A stretch of 64,000 nt of DNA from Bacillus sp. 03113 (GCF_006546985.1 NZ_VATK01000005.1:171842-235841), one strand, 5' to 3'. Shown: positions 36,591 to 45,462, counted from the stretch's first letter. Translations and numbers: made by a program. The notes: generated by a model from the letters alone, not told the origin.

Positions 36591-36632
36591 GAGGATGTCA
36601 AACATTTATATGGGACATCCTCATTCTTTTTT
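36591..36632. terminator. Terminator between yqjB and prli42
   Basis: GAGGATGTC and GACATCCTC form a stem followed by ATTCTTTTTT. It stands just before the end of the convergent small gene. Confidence 0.85.
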
Positions 36633-36726
36633 AAAAAAACATAGAAGCTCCAATAAGAAGCGTAGAGACAAGCATAATAAATATCATTAAATAAACGACG
36701 ATTTTTTGTCCTTTTTTATTTTTCAA
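36631..36726 (-). CDS. prli42: Prli42-like stressosome-associated membrane miniprotein, 31 residues
   Basis: A 31-codon frame on the minus strand starts with TTG behind AAGGAGTG and ends at TAA (complement of 36631-36633). The protein opens MKNKKGQKIVVYLMIF and continues as a single membrane helix with the STLL-x-G-x-x-M-F-F ending. Length, basic N-terminus and hydrophobic pattern match Prli42, the membrane miniprotein that tethers the RsbR stressosome in Listeria and is conserved in Firmicutes. The function here is inferred from family resemblance only. It is a monocistronic gene facing yqjB. Confidence 0.75.
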   Translation of the reverse strand: MKNKKGQKIVVYLMIFIMLVSTLLIGASMFF

Positions 36727-36886
36727 TGTTTTCACTCCTTAAACAAATTGCACTCCTTTATTTTACTAAGAAAATGTCTTTTGAACAACCGATGACTGGC
36801 AAGAAAAAATGATATTTCCTTTCATTGAAGTTGAAATCATTGGAAGGTATACTGAAATAGTGAGGGAAAAATAGGAGGTCAATAGG

Positions 36887-38002
36887 ATGATCAATCAAGA
36901 ACGATTATTAAATGAATTTCTTGAGCTAGTCAAAATTGATTCTGAAACAAAATTTGAGCAAGAAATTTCCAAAGTATTGAAACAAAAGCTAACGGAATTA
37001 GGCTTAGACGTTTATGAAGATGATGCCGCTGTAAAAACAGGACACGGTGCTGGAAATTTAATATGCACTTTAGAAGGGACAGTTGAAGCTGATCCAATTT
37101 ACTTTACATCGCATATGGATACGGTTGTTCCAGGGAAAAGTGTAAAGCCTGAAATAAAGGATGGTTATGTTGTAACCGATGGAACCACGATTCTAGGTGC
37201 GGATGATAAGGCAGGCCTTGCTGTCATTCTTGAATCGATAAAAGTATTAAAAGAGCAAAAACTTTCTCATGGTACGATTCAATTTATCATTACCGTTGGG
37301 GAGGAGTCAGGGCTTGTTGGTGCAAAAGCGCTTGATCCTGGTTTAGTTAAAGCGAAATACGGCTATGCGTTAGATAGTGATGGAAAAGTCGGTACTGTTG
37401 TGGTTGCTGCCCCAACTCAAGCGAAAATTAAAGCGACGCTCTTAGGCAAAACAGCTCATGCAGGAGTTGAACCAGAAAAAGGCATTTCTGCCATTACCAT
37501 TGCTTCAAAAGCAATTTCAAGAATGCCGCTTGGACGTATTGACAAAGAGACGACAGCAAATATTGGCCGGTTTGAAGGAGGAAGTCAAACAAATATCGTT
37601 TGTGATCAAGTAGATATTTTAGCTGAGGCTCGATCACTTGTACCTGATAAAATGGAAAAACAGGTTCAAAAAATGAAAGAAGCCTTTGAAGGAGCAGCAA
37701 GTGAAATGGGTGGGCAAGCAAAGGTTGAAGTGGAGGTTGTCTATCCTGGATTTAAATTCTCTGAAAAAGATCAAGTTGTAGAGATTGCTCAAAAAGCATC
37801 AAAAAAAATTGGCCGAAGCTGTGAACTCATTCAAAGTGGGGGAGGCAGTGATGGAAATGTTATCTCTGGATTTGGAGTTCCTACGATTGTTCTAGGAGTA
37901 GGCTATGAAGGAATACATACGACAAATGAAAAAATGCCAATTGAAGAATTAAATAAACTGGCTGAAATGGTTTTAGCTATAATAGAGGAAGTAGTTCATT
38001 AA
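36887..38002 (+). CDS. yqjE: M20-family peptidase YqjE (peptidase T-like)
   Basis: The 371-residue zinc-dependent exopeptidase has metal-ligand motifs TSHMDTVVPG (about 73-82), ILGADDKAGLAVILE (about 104-118), the general-base TVGEESGLVGA (about 137-147) and the late GGGSDGNVI. It is cytosolic, with no signal peptide. Family members trim small peptides or N-acyl amino acids; the substrate of YqjE is not established. ATAGGAGG supports the start. The length is identical to what I recall for B. subtilis YqjE. Confidence 0.9.
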   Translation: MINQERLLNEFLELVKIDSETKFEQEISKVLKQKLTELGLDVYEDDAAVKTGHGAGNLICTLEGTVEADPIYFTSHMDTVVPGKSVKPEIKDGYVVTDGTTILGADDKAGLAVILESIKVLKEQKLSHGTIQFIITVGEESGLVGAKALDPGLVKAKYGYALDSDGKVGTVVVAAPTQAKIKATLLGKTAHAGVEPEKGISAITIASKAISRMPLGRIDKETTANIGRFEGGSQTNIVCDQVDILAEARSLVPDKMEKQVQKMKEAFEGAASEMGGQAKVEVEVVYPGFKFSEKDQVVEIAQKASKKIGRSCELIQSGGGSDGNVISGFGVPTIVLGVGYEGIHTTNEKMPIEELNKLAEMVLAIIEEVVH

Positions 38003-38083
38003 TTTTTTTAAAAAAATAGCAAATGTAGAACTGGGGAAGGAAGCGATGTACGTTACTTCTTGTCCAATGAGGGGAGAGCGCAG

Positions 38084-38554
38084 ATGGAAATGAATAAATT
38101 TGTTGTGTTTTCAATTGGAAATGCAGAATATGCTTTTCCGATTCGTTGGGTTGTTTCAATTGAAAAAGCTGAAAAGATTAACACGATTCCTCAATTACCA
38201 CAATCGATTATGGGAATTGTAAAGGTACGTGAAACGCTCATTCCTGTTCTAGATTTTGAAAGCATTCTTTATCACAAAAGAATTGAAGTGAGTGATACAA
38301 CAAAGCTAATTGTGATTCAAACAGATCAAGAAGCAATGAAAGCGAGCATTGCTGTTAATGAAGCGAAAGAGATTTTAGAAATTTCTTCAGAGCAAATTAA
38401 TCAGGTAAGCTTGATCGTAAATATACAAACGCCATATATTTCCGGCATTGCTAATTTAGGTTCAAGACTTATTACAATCATTGATCCTTTAAAGCTTCTT
38501 ACGTCATTAGAAGATATGAAGCAGATCGAAGAATATATACAAGAATATGTATAG
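38084..38554 (+). CDS. Stand-alone CheW-like adaptor
   Basis: The 156-residue protein is a single CheW domain: KFVVFSIGNAEYAFPIRWV (about 4-22), IMGIVKVRETLIPVLDFESIL (quoted in part: GIVKVRETLIPVLDF), and a C-terminal ISGIANLGSRLITIIDPLKLL-type strand. CheW couples chemoreceptors to the kinase CheA. The start is ATG 38084 behind GAGGGGAG. No che or receptor gene is nearby, and it lacks a CheV-type receiver domain. It may be a second CheW that works with receptors encoded elsewhere. Confidence 0.85.
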   Translation: MEMNKFVVFSIGNAEYAFPIRWVVSIEKAEKINTIPQLPQSIMGIVKVRETLIPVLDFESILYHKRIEVSDTTKLIVIQTDQEAMKASIAVNEAKEILEISSEQINQVSLIVNIQTPYISGIANLGSRLITIIDPLKLLTSLEDMKQIEEYIQEYV

Positions 38555-38608
38555 AACAAAAGGTGTTCCATTAAGCAATAGACGATTGCCAATCTCAAAG
38601 TTTTGGGT

Positions 38609-38639
38609 GTGTCTGTTTCAAGTGGGACACTCTTTTTTT
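38609..38639 (+). terminator. Terminator after the CheW-like gene
   Basis: A short GTGTCT/GGACAC stem is followed by TCTTTTTTT. Confidence 0.5.
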
Positions 38640-38675
38640 ATGCTATAATAAAGTAAGGCATTTTTTTGTACAGTT

Positions 38676-38691
38676 TGTTCAAATGTGAACA
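38676..38691. promoter_or_regulatory. Inverted repeat upstream of dinB
   Basis: TGTTCA-AATG-TGAACA lies 60 bases before the dinB ATG. It has half-sites in the opposite order to the LexA box CGAAC-N4-GTTCG, so LexA control is not supported. It may be an operator for another regulator. Confidence 0.3.
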
Positions 38692-38750
38692 TATAGGATA
38701 AAAGCAACCGATTTCTGCTAAAAAGCGAGATTGAAAAAGGAAGTGTCGGC

Positions 38751-40019
38751 ATGGATGAAATGTATCCAAAAAAAGGGCGAGTCATTTTACATGTTGATAT
38801 GAATAGTTTTTTTGCGTCAGTTGAAATGGCTTATGATCCTTCCTTAAAGGGAAAGCCTTTAGCCATCGCCGGAGACGCATCTGAGCGGCGGGGGATCATT
38901 GTTACATGCAGCTATGAAGCACGTCGCTTCGGCGTGAAAACAACGATGCCATTATGGGAAGCAAAAAAGCTTTGTCCTCACCTCATAGTAAAAAAACCTA
39001 ATTTTGAGCGTTATCGAGCTGCCTCTATAGGGATGTTTGAGATTCTTAGACAATATACAAAACTAGTTGAACCTGTTTCGATTGATGAAGGGTATGTAGA
39101 TATTACAGAATGCAAGTCTTTTGGCTCACCTTTATATATAGCGAATACAATTCAAAAGAGAATTCTTGAACAACTTGATTTACCTTGTAGTATTGGAATT
39201 GCTCCAAACAAATTTTTAGCCAAAATGGCCTCAGATATGAAAAAACCAATGGGAATCACCGTTTTACGAAAAAGAGATATCTCTCAAGTCCTTTGGCCGT
39301 TGGATGTTGAAGAGATGCATGGGATCGGAAAGAAAACGGGAGAAAAATTAAGAGCAGCTCAAATCCGAACCATTGAGGATTTAGCAAAAACAAGTGAGTT
39401 TCAAATAAAAAGCTTGCTTGGAATCAATGGTTTAAAATTAAAGGAACGAGCAAATGGCGTTGATGCACGATTAGTTGATCCTGAAGCTGCACAAGAGTTT
39501 AAAAGCATTGGCCATTCTACAACCCTACCAAAAGACATAGCTAACCAAAAGGAGCTTCTTCAAGTATTAGAAGAGCTTGCTATAAAAGTGTCTGCTCGTT
39601 TAAAAAGAAAAAGAGTTTTTGCAACAGGGATCGGAATAGTGATTCGCTATAAGGATCGTAAAACTATTACAAGAAGTAAAAAGCTTGTAAATCCAATCCA
39701 TCAAGAAGACGAGATTTTTTTGTATGGGAAAGAGCTTTTTATAAAGAATTGGAATGGGAATCCTGTTCGATTACTCGGAATTACTGGAACAGATGTAATG
39801 GATCATGATCATGCTGTGAAGCAGCTGGATCTTTTTTCATATGAAGGTGATGCAAAAAAAGAACCACTACTTCAAACGCTTGATCAGCTTCGAAAAAAAT
39901 ATGGTGAATTGATCATTGAAACTGCGGGCTCCCATTTAGATGCAAATAAAAATGATGTGAAAATTTCTTCCTCGGAAGCAAATGTTCAAAAAAATTTTCA
40001 TGAATTCGACAATAATTGA
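38751..40019 (+). CDS. dinB: DNA polymerase IV, Y-family
   Basis: This translesion polymerase of 422 residues has palm motifs HVDMNSFFASVEMAYDPSL (about 14-32, catalytic Asp and steric-gate Phe), SYEARRFGVKTTMPLWEA and VSIDEGYVDIT (about 107-117, catalytic acidic pair), then the helix-hairpin-helix (MHGIGKKTGEKLRAAQI) and little-finger domain. A beta-clamp binding peptide is probably QLDLFSYE (about 363-370). By neighbours (yqjE before, gndA after) it corresponds to B. subtilis YqjH (PolY1). AAGGAAGTG precedes the ATG. Confidence 0.93.
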   Translation: MDEMYPKKGRVILHVDMNSFFASVEMAYDPSLKGKPLAIAGDASERRGIIVTCSYEARRFGVKTTMPLWEAKKLCPHLIVKKPNFERYRAASIGMFEILRQYTKLVEPVSIDEGYVDITECKSFGSPLYIANTIQKRILEQLDLPCSIGIAPNKFLAKMASDMKKPMGITVLRKRDISQVLWPLDVEEMHGIGKKTGEKLRAAQIRTIEDLAKTSEFQIKSLLGINGLKLKERANGVDARLVDPEAAQEFKSIGHSTTLPKDIANQKELLQVLEELAIKVSARLKRKRVFATGIGIVIRYKDRKTITRSKKLVNPIHQEDEIFLYGKELFIKNWNGNPVRLLGITGTDVMDHDHAVKQLDLFSYEGDAKKEPLLQTLDQLRKKYGELIIETAGSHLDANKNDVKISSSEANVQKNFHEFDNN

Positions 40020-40181
40020 TGATAAACAAGTTAAAAAGAGTTAAAATAAATAATATAGATAGAAGTTTGATCAGTTGCATATGATTTAGAATCTTGATAA
40101 AGTAAAGTGGGCTCTTCTATCAATATAAAGTGGTAGTCGTTCAAATATAAGATATACAAGTTTAGAAAGGACGTAAAGCAA

Positions 40182-41591
40182 ATGACGAAACAACAGTTTG
40201 GTGTTATTGGATTAGCGGTTATGGGGAAAAACCTTGCTATGAATATCGAGAGCAGAGGATATACTGTTTCTGTTTATAACCGTTCAAAAGAAAAAACAGA
40301 AGAAGTGTTAAGTGAAACAGAAGGTAAGAACATTGTAGGTACATATTCTATTGAAGAGTTTGTTGATTCATTAGAAAAACCTCGCAAAATTATGTTAATG
40401 GTTAAAGCGGGCGTTCCGACTGACGCAACAATTGAACAATTAAAACCTCATCTAGATAAAGGTGATATTCTAATTGATGGCGGAAATACATTCTTCGTTG
40501 ATACACAGCGCCGTAACAAAGAATTAAGTGAGTTAGGCATTCACTTTATCGGAACAGGTGTATCGGGTGGTGAAGAAGGCGCATTAAAAGGTCCTTCTAT
40601 CATGCCTGGTGGACAAAAAGAAGCATATGAGCTAGTTGCCCCTATTTTCAAGGATATCTCTGCTAAAGTAGATGAAGAGCCTTGTACAACATATATCGGT
40701 CCAGATGGTGCTGGCCATTATGTGAAAATGGTTCACAATGGTATCGAATATGGCGATATGCAATTAATTTCAGAAGCTTATTTTATCTTAAAGAACGTTT
40801 TAGGATTAAGCTCAGATGAGTTCCACGAAGTGTTTGCAGACTGGAATAAAGGTGAGCTTGACAGCTACTTAATCGAAATTACTGCTGATATCTTTACAAA
40901 GAAAGATGAAGAAACTGGAAAACCTTTAGTGGATCTTATTTTAGATACAGCTGGTCAAAAAGGAACTGGTAAATGGACGAGCCAAAGCGCATTAGATTTA
41001 GGCGTTCCACTTCCAATTATTACTGAATCTGTATTTGCTCGCTTTATTTCAGCGATGAAAGAAGAGCGTGTACATGCAAGCAAGCTTCTACAAGGACCTG
41101 CAGTGAAAGAATTCACAGGCGACAAAGGAGCTTTCATTGAATCTGTTCGCAAAGCTTTATACATGAGTAAAATTTGTTCATATGCGCAAGGTTTTGCACA
41201 AATGAGAGCAGCATCTGAAGAGTACAATTGGGATCTGCAATACGGTGAAATCGCGATGATCTTCCGTGGAGGATGTATCATTCGTGCGCAATTCCTACAA
41301 AAAATTAAAGATGCGTATGATCTTGACCCTGGCTTGAAAAACTTATTGCTTGATCCATACTTTAAAGAAATCGTAGAAAGCTACCAGGATGCACTTCGCA
41401 ACATCATTGGAGTTGCTGTTCAAAATGGTATCCCTGTACCTTGCTTCTCTGCGGCATTATCTTACTTTGACAGCTACCGTACAGAAACATTACCTGCGAA
41501 TCTTTTACAAGCACAAAGAGACTACTTCGGTGCTCACACATACCAACGTGTTGACAAAGAAGGCGTATTCCATACAAACTGGATGAAATAA
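40182..41591 (+). CDS. gndA: 6-phosphogluconate dehydrogenase (NADP+), GndA
   Basis: This enzyme oxidatively decarboxylates 6-phosphogluconate to ribulose 5-phosphate, making NADPH in the pentose phosphate pathway. The Rossmann motif [18 protein letters not shown] is at 9-26, the catalytic region [20 protein letters not shown] near 173-192, and the dimer tail ([14 protein letters not shown]) at the C-terminus. The length of 469 is usual. Codons such as CGT, GGT and TTC are frequent, suggesting high expression. zwf, two steps earlier in the pathway, lies 7.5 kb downstream in the opposite direction. Confidence 0.96.
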   Translation: MTKQQFGVIGLAVMGKNLAMNIESRGYTVSVYNRSKEKTEEVLSETEGKNIVGTYSIEEFVDSLEKPRKIMLMVKAGVPTDATIEQLKPHLDKGDILIDGGNTFFVDTQRRNKELSELGIHFIGTGVSGGEEGALKGPSIMPGGQKEAYELVAPIFKDISAKVDEEPCTTYIGPDGAGHYVKMVHNGIEYGDMQLISEAYFILKNVLGLSSDEFHEVFADWNKGELDSYLIEITADIFTKKDEETGKPLVDLILDTAGQKGTGKWTSQSALDLGVPLPIITESVFARFISAMKEERVHASKLLQGPAVKEFTGDKGAFIESVRKALYMSKICSYAQGFAQMRAASEEYNWDLQYGEIAMIFRGGCIIRAQFLQKIKDAYDLDPGLKNLLLDPYFKEIVESYQDALRNIIGVAVQNGIPVPCFSAALSYFDSYRTETLPANLLQAQRDYFGAHTYQRVDKEGVFHTNWMK

Positions 41592-41599
41592 TCATAAGA

Positions 41600-41632
41600 A
41601 AAACAGCGTTCTATTTAAGAGCGCTGTTTTTT
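41600..41632 (+). terminator. Terminator after gndA
   Basis: AAAACAGCG and CGCTGTTTT pair around a 13-base loop and a T run follows. Confidence 0.85.
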
Positions 41633-41696
41633 AATAGATGCTTTTTGAAGCCTTGTTTGAGCTTTCTGTAGCTATAAATGTAAAGGGGAGGATGAA

Positions 41697-41951
41697 ATGT
41701 ATATAAAGCTTCCAAAGGAAAATAAAGATCTTATTATCGATAATTTGAAAGTCTTTTTTTATAATGAACGGTCAGAAGAAATTGGTGATCTGGCAGCAGA
41801 AAATCTTCTTGATTTTGTGATTAAAAATATTGGTCCTTACTTTTATAACCAAGGTGTAAAAGACGCAAAAGAGGTGTGTGAGCAGAAAATGATGAGTTTA
41901 GAAGAGGATATACAGTCTCTAGAAAGACCTATTTTACACAGAAGAGATTAA
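41697..41951 (+). CDS. DUF2164 family protein
   Basis: The 84-residue protein has the family pattern KLPKENKDLIIDNLKVFFYNE and GDLAAENLLDFVIKNIGPYFYNQGVKDAKE (quoted in parts: AAENLLDF, GPYFYNQGVKDA). It is small, acidic, probably helical and cytosolic; its function is unknown. GGGGAGG is five bases before the ATG. It begins the accessory island between gndA and zwf and is followed by a structured IS-like remnant rather than a gene. Confidence 0.8.
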   Translation: MYIKLPKENKDLIIDNLKVFFYNERSEEIGDLAAENLLDFVIKNIGPYFYNQGVKDAKEVCEQKMMSLEEDIQSLERPILHRRD

Positions 41952-42004
41952 AGTCCTTATGTAGCTGTGGTGGCTTTATAGAGAATATTTAATTATGACG
42001 TTCA

Positions 42005-42176
42005 ACCGGTCGAACAGACCGGTCTTAATGATCTTATCCCGCATTAACGGGCAGTAAGACCCCCTCCTCAAAGTAATGAGTGTAAACGAGGTTTCCTAGG
42101 TGGGGGATAACTGCCCGTAAAAGCCCGATTGGTTCAACTAACAATCAGTGGGGGATGAAAAAAACCCCACTGATTG
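42005..42176 (+). mobile_element. Orphan IS200/IS605-type end with structured RNA-like hairpins
   Basis: No gene is present, but several nested hairpins are: ACCGGTC/GACCGGT (42005-42023), CCCG/CGGG (42038-42051), CGGGCAGT with ACTGCCCG closing a 70-base arm (42048-42117), and CAATCAGTGGGG/CCCCACTGATTG (42142-42176). The segment CCTCAAA..TAGGTGGGGGA recurs, in inverted orientation, in the omega-RNA end of the TnpB element at 63.4 kb, which is the main reason to call it IS200/IS605-like. It ends ten bases from the 3' end of the next acetyltransferase gene. Confidence 0.5.
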
Positions 42177-42186
42177 AAGTTTCACT

Positions 42187-42642
42187 TTATAATTCCATTG
42201 TCATAAACACGCTATTTGGGTCCTCTATGTAATCTGAAAACGGCTTGCAATATTGGAAACCTACATTTGCATATAACCTTCTAGCTGGTTCGAAAGCAGC
42301 CATTGAGCCTGTTTCTAAACTTAACCTAAGATAGCCGCGTCGTCTGGCTTCTTCGATTAAATGTTGAAGGAGTCGCTTTGCAACCCCCTTTCTCAGATGT
42401 AATGGCGAAGTTTTCATTGATTTGATTTCGCCATGTTGATCATCAAGTTCTTTAAGTGCGCCGCAGCCAACCAAATCTTCTCCTTCCCATGCACTCCAGA
42501 ATGTAATTTCTGGTTTTCGCAATCCTTCTAAATCAAGTGCATGTATACTTTCTGGAGGAGAATGCTGTGCCATACTATGTAGATGATCCATCAACAATTC
42601 AGCTACTTCAGGACCAGTTAAATCATCTTTTTTTATCTCCAT
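42187..42642 (-). CDS. GNAT family acetyltransferase (151 residues)
   Basis: The GNAT core is clear: GCGALKELDDQHGEIKSMKT (about 59-78) forms strands 2-4, and SPLHLRKGVAKRLLQHLIEEA (quoted in part: HLRKGVAKRLL, about 81-91) is the acetyl-CoA loop. It continues with LSLETGSMAAFEPARRLYANVGF and the Y-x-x-D-P-N-S-V-F-M ending, a pattern of YsnE-like GNATs. The substrate is unknown. GGAAAGGG precedes the ATG. An IS-like remnant lies immediately after its stop. Confidence 0.85.
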   Translation of the reverse strand: MEIKKDDLTGPEVAELLMDHLHSMAQHSPPESIHALDLEGLRKPEITFWSAWEGEDLVGCGALKELDDQHGEIKSMKTSPLHLRKGVAKRLLQHLIEEARRRGYLRLSLETGSMAAFEPARRLYANVGFQYCKPFSDYIEDPNSVFMTMEL

Positions 42643-42961
42643 AAAAACCCTTTCCTTTCTCTCTATTTTTTTTATTACTAGTGGATTCAGTTTACTCCCA
42701 TAACTTCATAATATTAGATTAATATTTATCCCCTAAATTTAAGGTTTCACAGTTTAACGGCTGTTGACATCGAAATAAGGTTGTTGCGAAATCTCCGGCT
42801 TCTTATTGTGCTCAAGCAGGTTTATTCAATTTGAATTTTATAATAAGGTTAATGTAAAATATTCCATAAGCCTTATGTTATAATAGTGTAAAATTATGTA
42901 ATTGGATAGTGTTATGAAATAAAGTAAAGAGAAAGACTGTTGGGAAATTTCCTCAACAGTT
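42643..42961. other. Intergenic region
   Basis: These 319 AT-rich bases between two minus-strand genes contain the terminator at 42928-42960 and otherwise no gene. A slightly GC-richer stretch near 42755-42810 (TTGCGAAATCTCCGGC) may be a remnant of lost DNA, but it could not be identified. Confidence 0.5.
42928..42960 (-). terminator. Terminator of the PAT-like acetyltransferase gene
   Basis: On the minus strand ACTGTTGAGG pairs with CCCAACAGT around AAATTT and is followed by CTTTCTCTTT. Confidence 0.6.
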
Positions 42962-43462
42962 TTACGATTGTTCATTAATCATAACTTGATAAAAGTGGAC
43001 ATCCTGCCATTTTCCAAACTTTAAGCCAACTTCTTTGAAACATCCTACATATTCGAAGCCGAACTTTTCATGAAGTTTTACACTAGCTTCATTGCCGCCA
43101 GTAATACCACCGATTACAGTGTGGTAACCTAGTTTGGCTGCACGCCCTAGAATCTCGTTCATCAAGGCACTTCCAATTCCTTGACCTTGATGTTTTGATG
43201 ATATATACACTGACAATTCTGTTGAATAGGAATAGGCTGGCTTTTCCCTAAATTTACTCAAACAACTGTATCCTACAATAATTCCCTCCAGCTCAGCAAC
43301 AATAAGTGGATAATTTCCACCGTATTTGTTAAACCATTTTTTACGTTCATCAAGAGTTTGTTCTTCTAAATCAAATGTAGCCGTAAGATTTCGGATAGCA
43401 TCATTATAAATATCTAACATTGAAGGTAAATCACTAAGGATCGCATCTCTTATTTTTAGCAT
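42962..43462 (-). CDS. Phosphinothricin-acetyltransferase-like GNAT
   Basis: The 166-residue protein matches the PAT/YwnH branch of GNATs: LKIRDAILSDLPSMLDIYND at the start, TELSVYISSKHQGQGIGSAL (quoted; about 85-104, with the Q-G-x-G-x-A-like CoA loop) and GGITGGNEASVKLHEKFGF. Family members acetylate methionine sulfoximine or phosphinothricin-like amino acids. The ORF extends to 43549, but GAAAGGTGG sits before ATG 43462 and the conserved start agrees. The actual substrate is not shown by the sequence. Confidence 0.85.
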   Translation of the reverse strand: MLKIRDAILSDLPSMLDIYNDAIRNLTATFDLEEQTLDERKKWFNKYGGNYPLIVAELEGIIVGYSCLSKFREKPAYSYSTELSVYISSKHQGQGIGSALMNEILGRAAKLGYHTVIGGITGGNEASVKLHEKFGFEYVGCFKEVGLKFGKWQDVHFYQVMINEQS

Positions 43463-43654
43463 AAGGCTTCCACCTTTCTTAACAAGTATCATATTAATTT
43501 TACATGTAAAAGCGTTGCGGTTCATTATATTTGTAAGAAATTCCGTCAAACATTTTTGATATTTTGATTCAGAAAAAAAGGCAAGTTAGCACAAAGAAGA
43601 TTAAAACACTGTGGGAAATCAGTAGACGTAGAACTAGTTATTGGAGTGGTTTGT

Positions 43655-44194
43655 TTGAAGAAAATTTATATTATAAGGCATTGTGAGGCTGAAGGACAGC
43701 CATCTGAAGCTCAGCTTACTGATATTGGTTTAAAACAAGCGATAGATTTATCTGGATTTTTTTCTGATATTAAAATTGACCGTATTATTTCAAGTCCATA
43801 TAAGCGTGCTATTCAATCTATTCAGCCACTTGCAAAGCGATTAAATGTTGAGATAGAGGTTGATAGACAATTAACAGAACGTATACTAAGCACTAAAAAT
43901 CTTCCTGATTGGTTTGAAAAACTAAGAGCAACATTTGAGGATACCAAACTGAAATTTGAAGGTGGAGAATCTAGCCAAGAGGCAATGAAACGAATTGTCA
44001 AAGTAGTTGAGAAAGTGTTTAACAGTGATATTGAAAATACAATCATTGTTACACATGGAAATTTATTGTCATTACTATTAAATTATATTAATAAAGATTT
44101 CGGATTTGATGATTGGCAAAATCTTAGTAACCCTGACGTATTTCTTTTAAAAAAAGAAAGTAATATAGTAACATATGAACGTTTATGGAAATGA
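43655..44194 (+). CDS. Histidine phosphatase family protein
   Basis: The N-terminus KKIYIIRHCEAEGQPSEAQL carries the RHG-type motif (here RHC) with the phospho-accepting histidine, and IIVTHGNLLSLLL near residue 130 supplies the second histidine. The fold is that of phosphoglycerate-mutase-like phosphatases, and the substrate is unknown. The preferred start is TTG 43655, eight bases after TTGGAG; a GTG at 43646 overlaps that site. The length is 179. Confidence 0.85.
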   Translation: MKKIYIIRHCEAEGQPSEAQLTDIGLKQAIDLSGFFSDIKIDRIISSPYKRAIQSIQPLAKRLNVEIEVDRQLTERILSTKNLPDWFEKLRATFEDTKLKFEGGESSQEAMKRIVKVVEKVFNSDIENTIIVTHGNLLSLLLNYINKDFGFDDWQNLSNPDVFLLKKESNIVTYERLWK

Positions 44195-44231
44195 ATTGAG
44201 TAAAATAACATTTGAGCAGGAGGGATTTTTT

Positions 44232-44426
44232 ATGGACTTATTTTTTATTTTCAATATGTTTAGAAATATAATTTCTACTTTTTTTCAAAATGGAATTTGG
44301 GTAATCGGCTTTTTTTATTTGTTAAATAAAACATTTGAAAGTGATAGACTTAAATGTTTTTCTAAATATGTTATAGGGATTGTTTTGGCATCATTATTTG
44401 TCCATTCAATACTAGTTAGCATATAG
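44232..44426 (+). CDS. Small membrane protein, unknown
   Basis: The 64-residue protein has two predicted helices (about 16-34 and 44-62), starting MDLFFIFNMFRNIIS. AGGAGGG precedes ATG 44232; the frame also runs upstream to 44175 into the end of the phosphatase gene without a ribosome site. No family is recognised. It follows the phosphatase by 37 bases and may be cotranscribed. Confidence 0.6.
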   Translation: MDLFFIFNMFRNIISTFFQNGIWVIGFFYLLNKTFESDRLKCFSKYVIGIVLASLFVHSILVSI

Positions 44427-44669
44427 CTAAAGTAACGTGCTTTAACATTAGCTTAGAAGTCCCCTTCTTCAAGAATGTGAAATGCGTAGATCTGGTGTTC
44501 ATAAGGATAAAAACCCAATGAAAGAACTTACTTCCAGCAATTACTGCTACTTTAAAAGACTTTCCTTCTTCACGCTTTCTATTCAAGTAACATTTATTAA
44601 AAAGTAAATTTATTCAATTTCATTATGTTAATATATTAATAACAAAACATAAAAATAAAGGGGAAATAC

Positions 44670-45212
44670 ATGTTTATACATAAAGTTGATGAAGAGCTTT
44701 CATTAAAGTTAATCGAATTAAAAGATGCAAATCGGCTTTTTGAGTTAACAAATCATTCAAGAGAATATTTAAGAGAATGGCTTCCTTGGTTGGATGTTAC
44801 AACAAAAATTGAGGATACTATAGACTTTATTAAATTGTCATTAAAAGGTTACGCTGATAACCAAAGTTTAACCTCTGTTATCCTATATAATGGTGAAATT
44901 GTAGGAACGGCAGGATACCACAATATAAATTGGTCTCATAAGTATACATCAATCGGATATTGGCTGGACGAAAGATATCAAGGTAAAGGGATTATGACTA
45001 AAGTAGTGAAGACTTTGACTGATTATGCCATTAATGATTTAGAACTAAATCGAGTGGAAATTAGGGTGGCGTTAGAAAATAAAAAAAGTAGAGGGATTCC
45101 AGAAAGATTAGGGTTTGTGAATGAAGGAAGAATTAGACAAGCTGAATGGTTATATGACTATTATGTTGATCATGTTGTTTATGGAATGCTAGCTGATGAA
45201 TGGAATAAATAG
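44670..45212 (+). CDS. RimJ/RimL-type ribosomal-protein N-acetyltransferase
   Basis: The 180-residue GNAT has the RimL/YdaF signature: LKLIELKDANRLFELTNHSREYLREWLPWL (quoted in part REYLREWLPWL, about 32-42), SIGYWLDERYQGKGIMTKVV (about 93-112) and LNRVEIRVALENKKSRGIPERLGF. It probably acetylates an N-terminal serine or alanine, as for L12 or S5, though a small-molecule target is possible. AAGGGGAAA precedes the ATG. Confidence 0.85.
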   Translation: MFIHKVDEELSLKLIELKDANRLFELTNHSREYLREWLPWLDVTTKIEDTIDFIKLSLKGYADNQSLTSVILYNGEIVGTAGYHNINWSHKYTSIGYWLDERYQGKGIMTKVVKTLTDYAINDLELNRVEIRVALENKKSRGIPERLGFVNEGRIRQAEWLYDYYVDHVVYGMLADEWNK

Positions 45213-45293
45213 AAAATCTCTTATGGCTTAACGGTGGATTTAGGAAGGAATTCCCCAATTCTTATTTAGAAACCTTTATACAGTTTATAATAG

Positions 45294-45333
45294 AAAGCTC
45301 AATTCATCTCATAGGATAGGATTGAGCTTTTTT
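45294..45333 (+). terminator. Terminator, first of two near-identical copies
   Basis: AAAGCTCAAT pairs with ATTGAGCTTT, followed by TTTT. The 21 bases at 45294-45314 are repeated exactly at 49039-49059. Confidence 0.85.
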
Positions 45334-45437
45334 GCATTTTAACACTTTATAAGGAATTGAGGACTGATCAATTGAAGAAAACGCTTTTTCAATAGAGATG
45401 ACCTTCCAAACTTCAATCAAGTACAACATAAAAAATA

Positions 45438-45462
45438 TTAAGAAATTCTTAAGAATTATAAT
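45438..45462 (+). promoter_or_regulatory. Candidate promoter/operator of the RR-HK-sigma operon
   Basis: A TTAAGAAA..TTCTTAAGAA repeat stands directly upstream of TATAAT (45457-45462), about 70 bases before the regulator gene. Tandem sites of this kind suit an OmpR-type regulator, so autoregulation is plausible. Confidence 0.35.

Noticed and set aside
38676..38691. Possible LexA box before dinB
   Set aside because: The repeat is TGTTCA-N4-TGAACA, with half-sites in the reverse order of the Bacillus LexA consensus.
42755..42810. Remnant of an insertion sequence between two acetyltransferase genes
   Set aside because: The stretch has a different composition, but no terminal repeats or transposase-like translation were visible.
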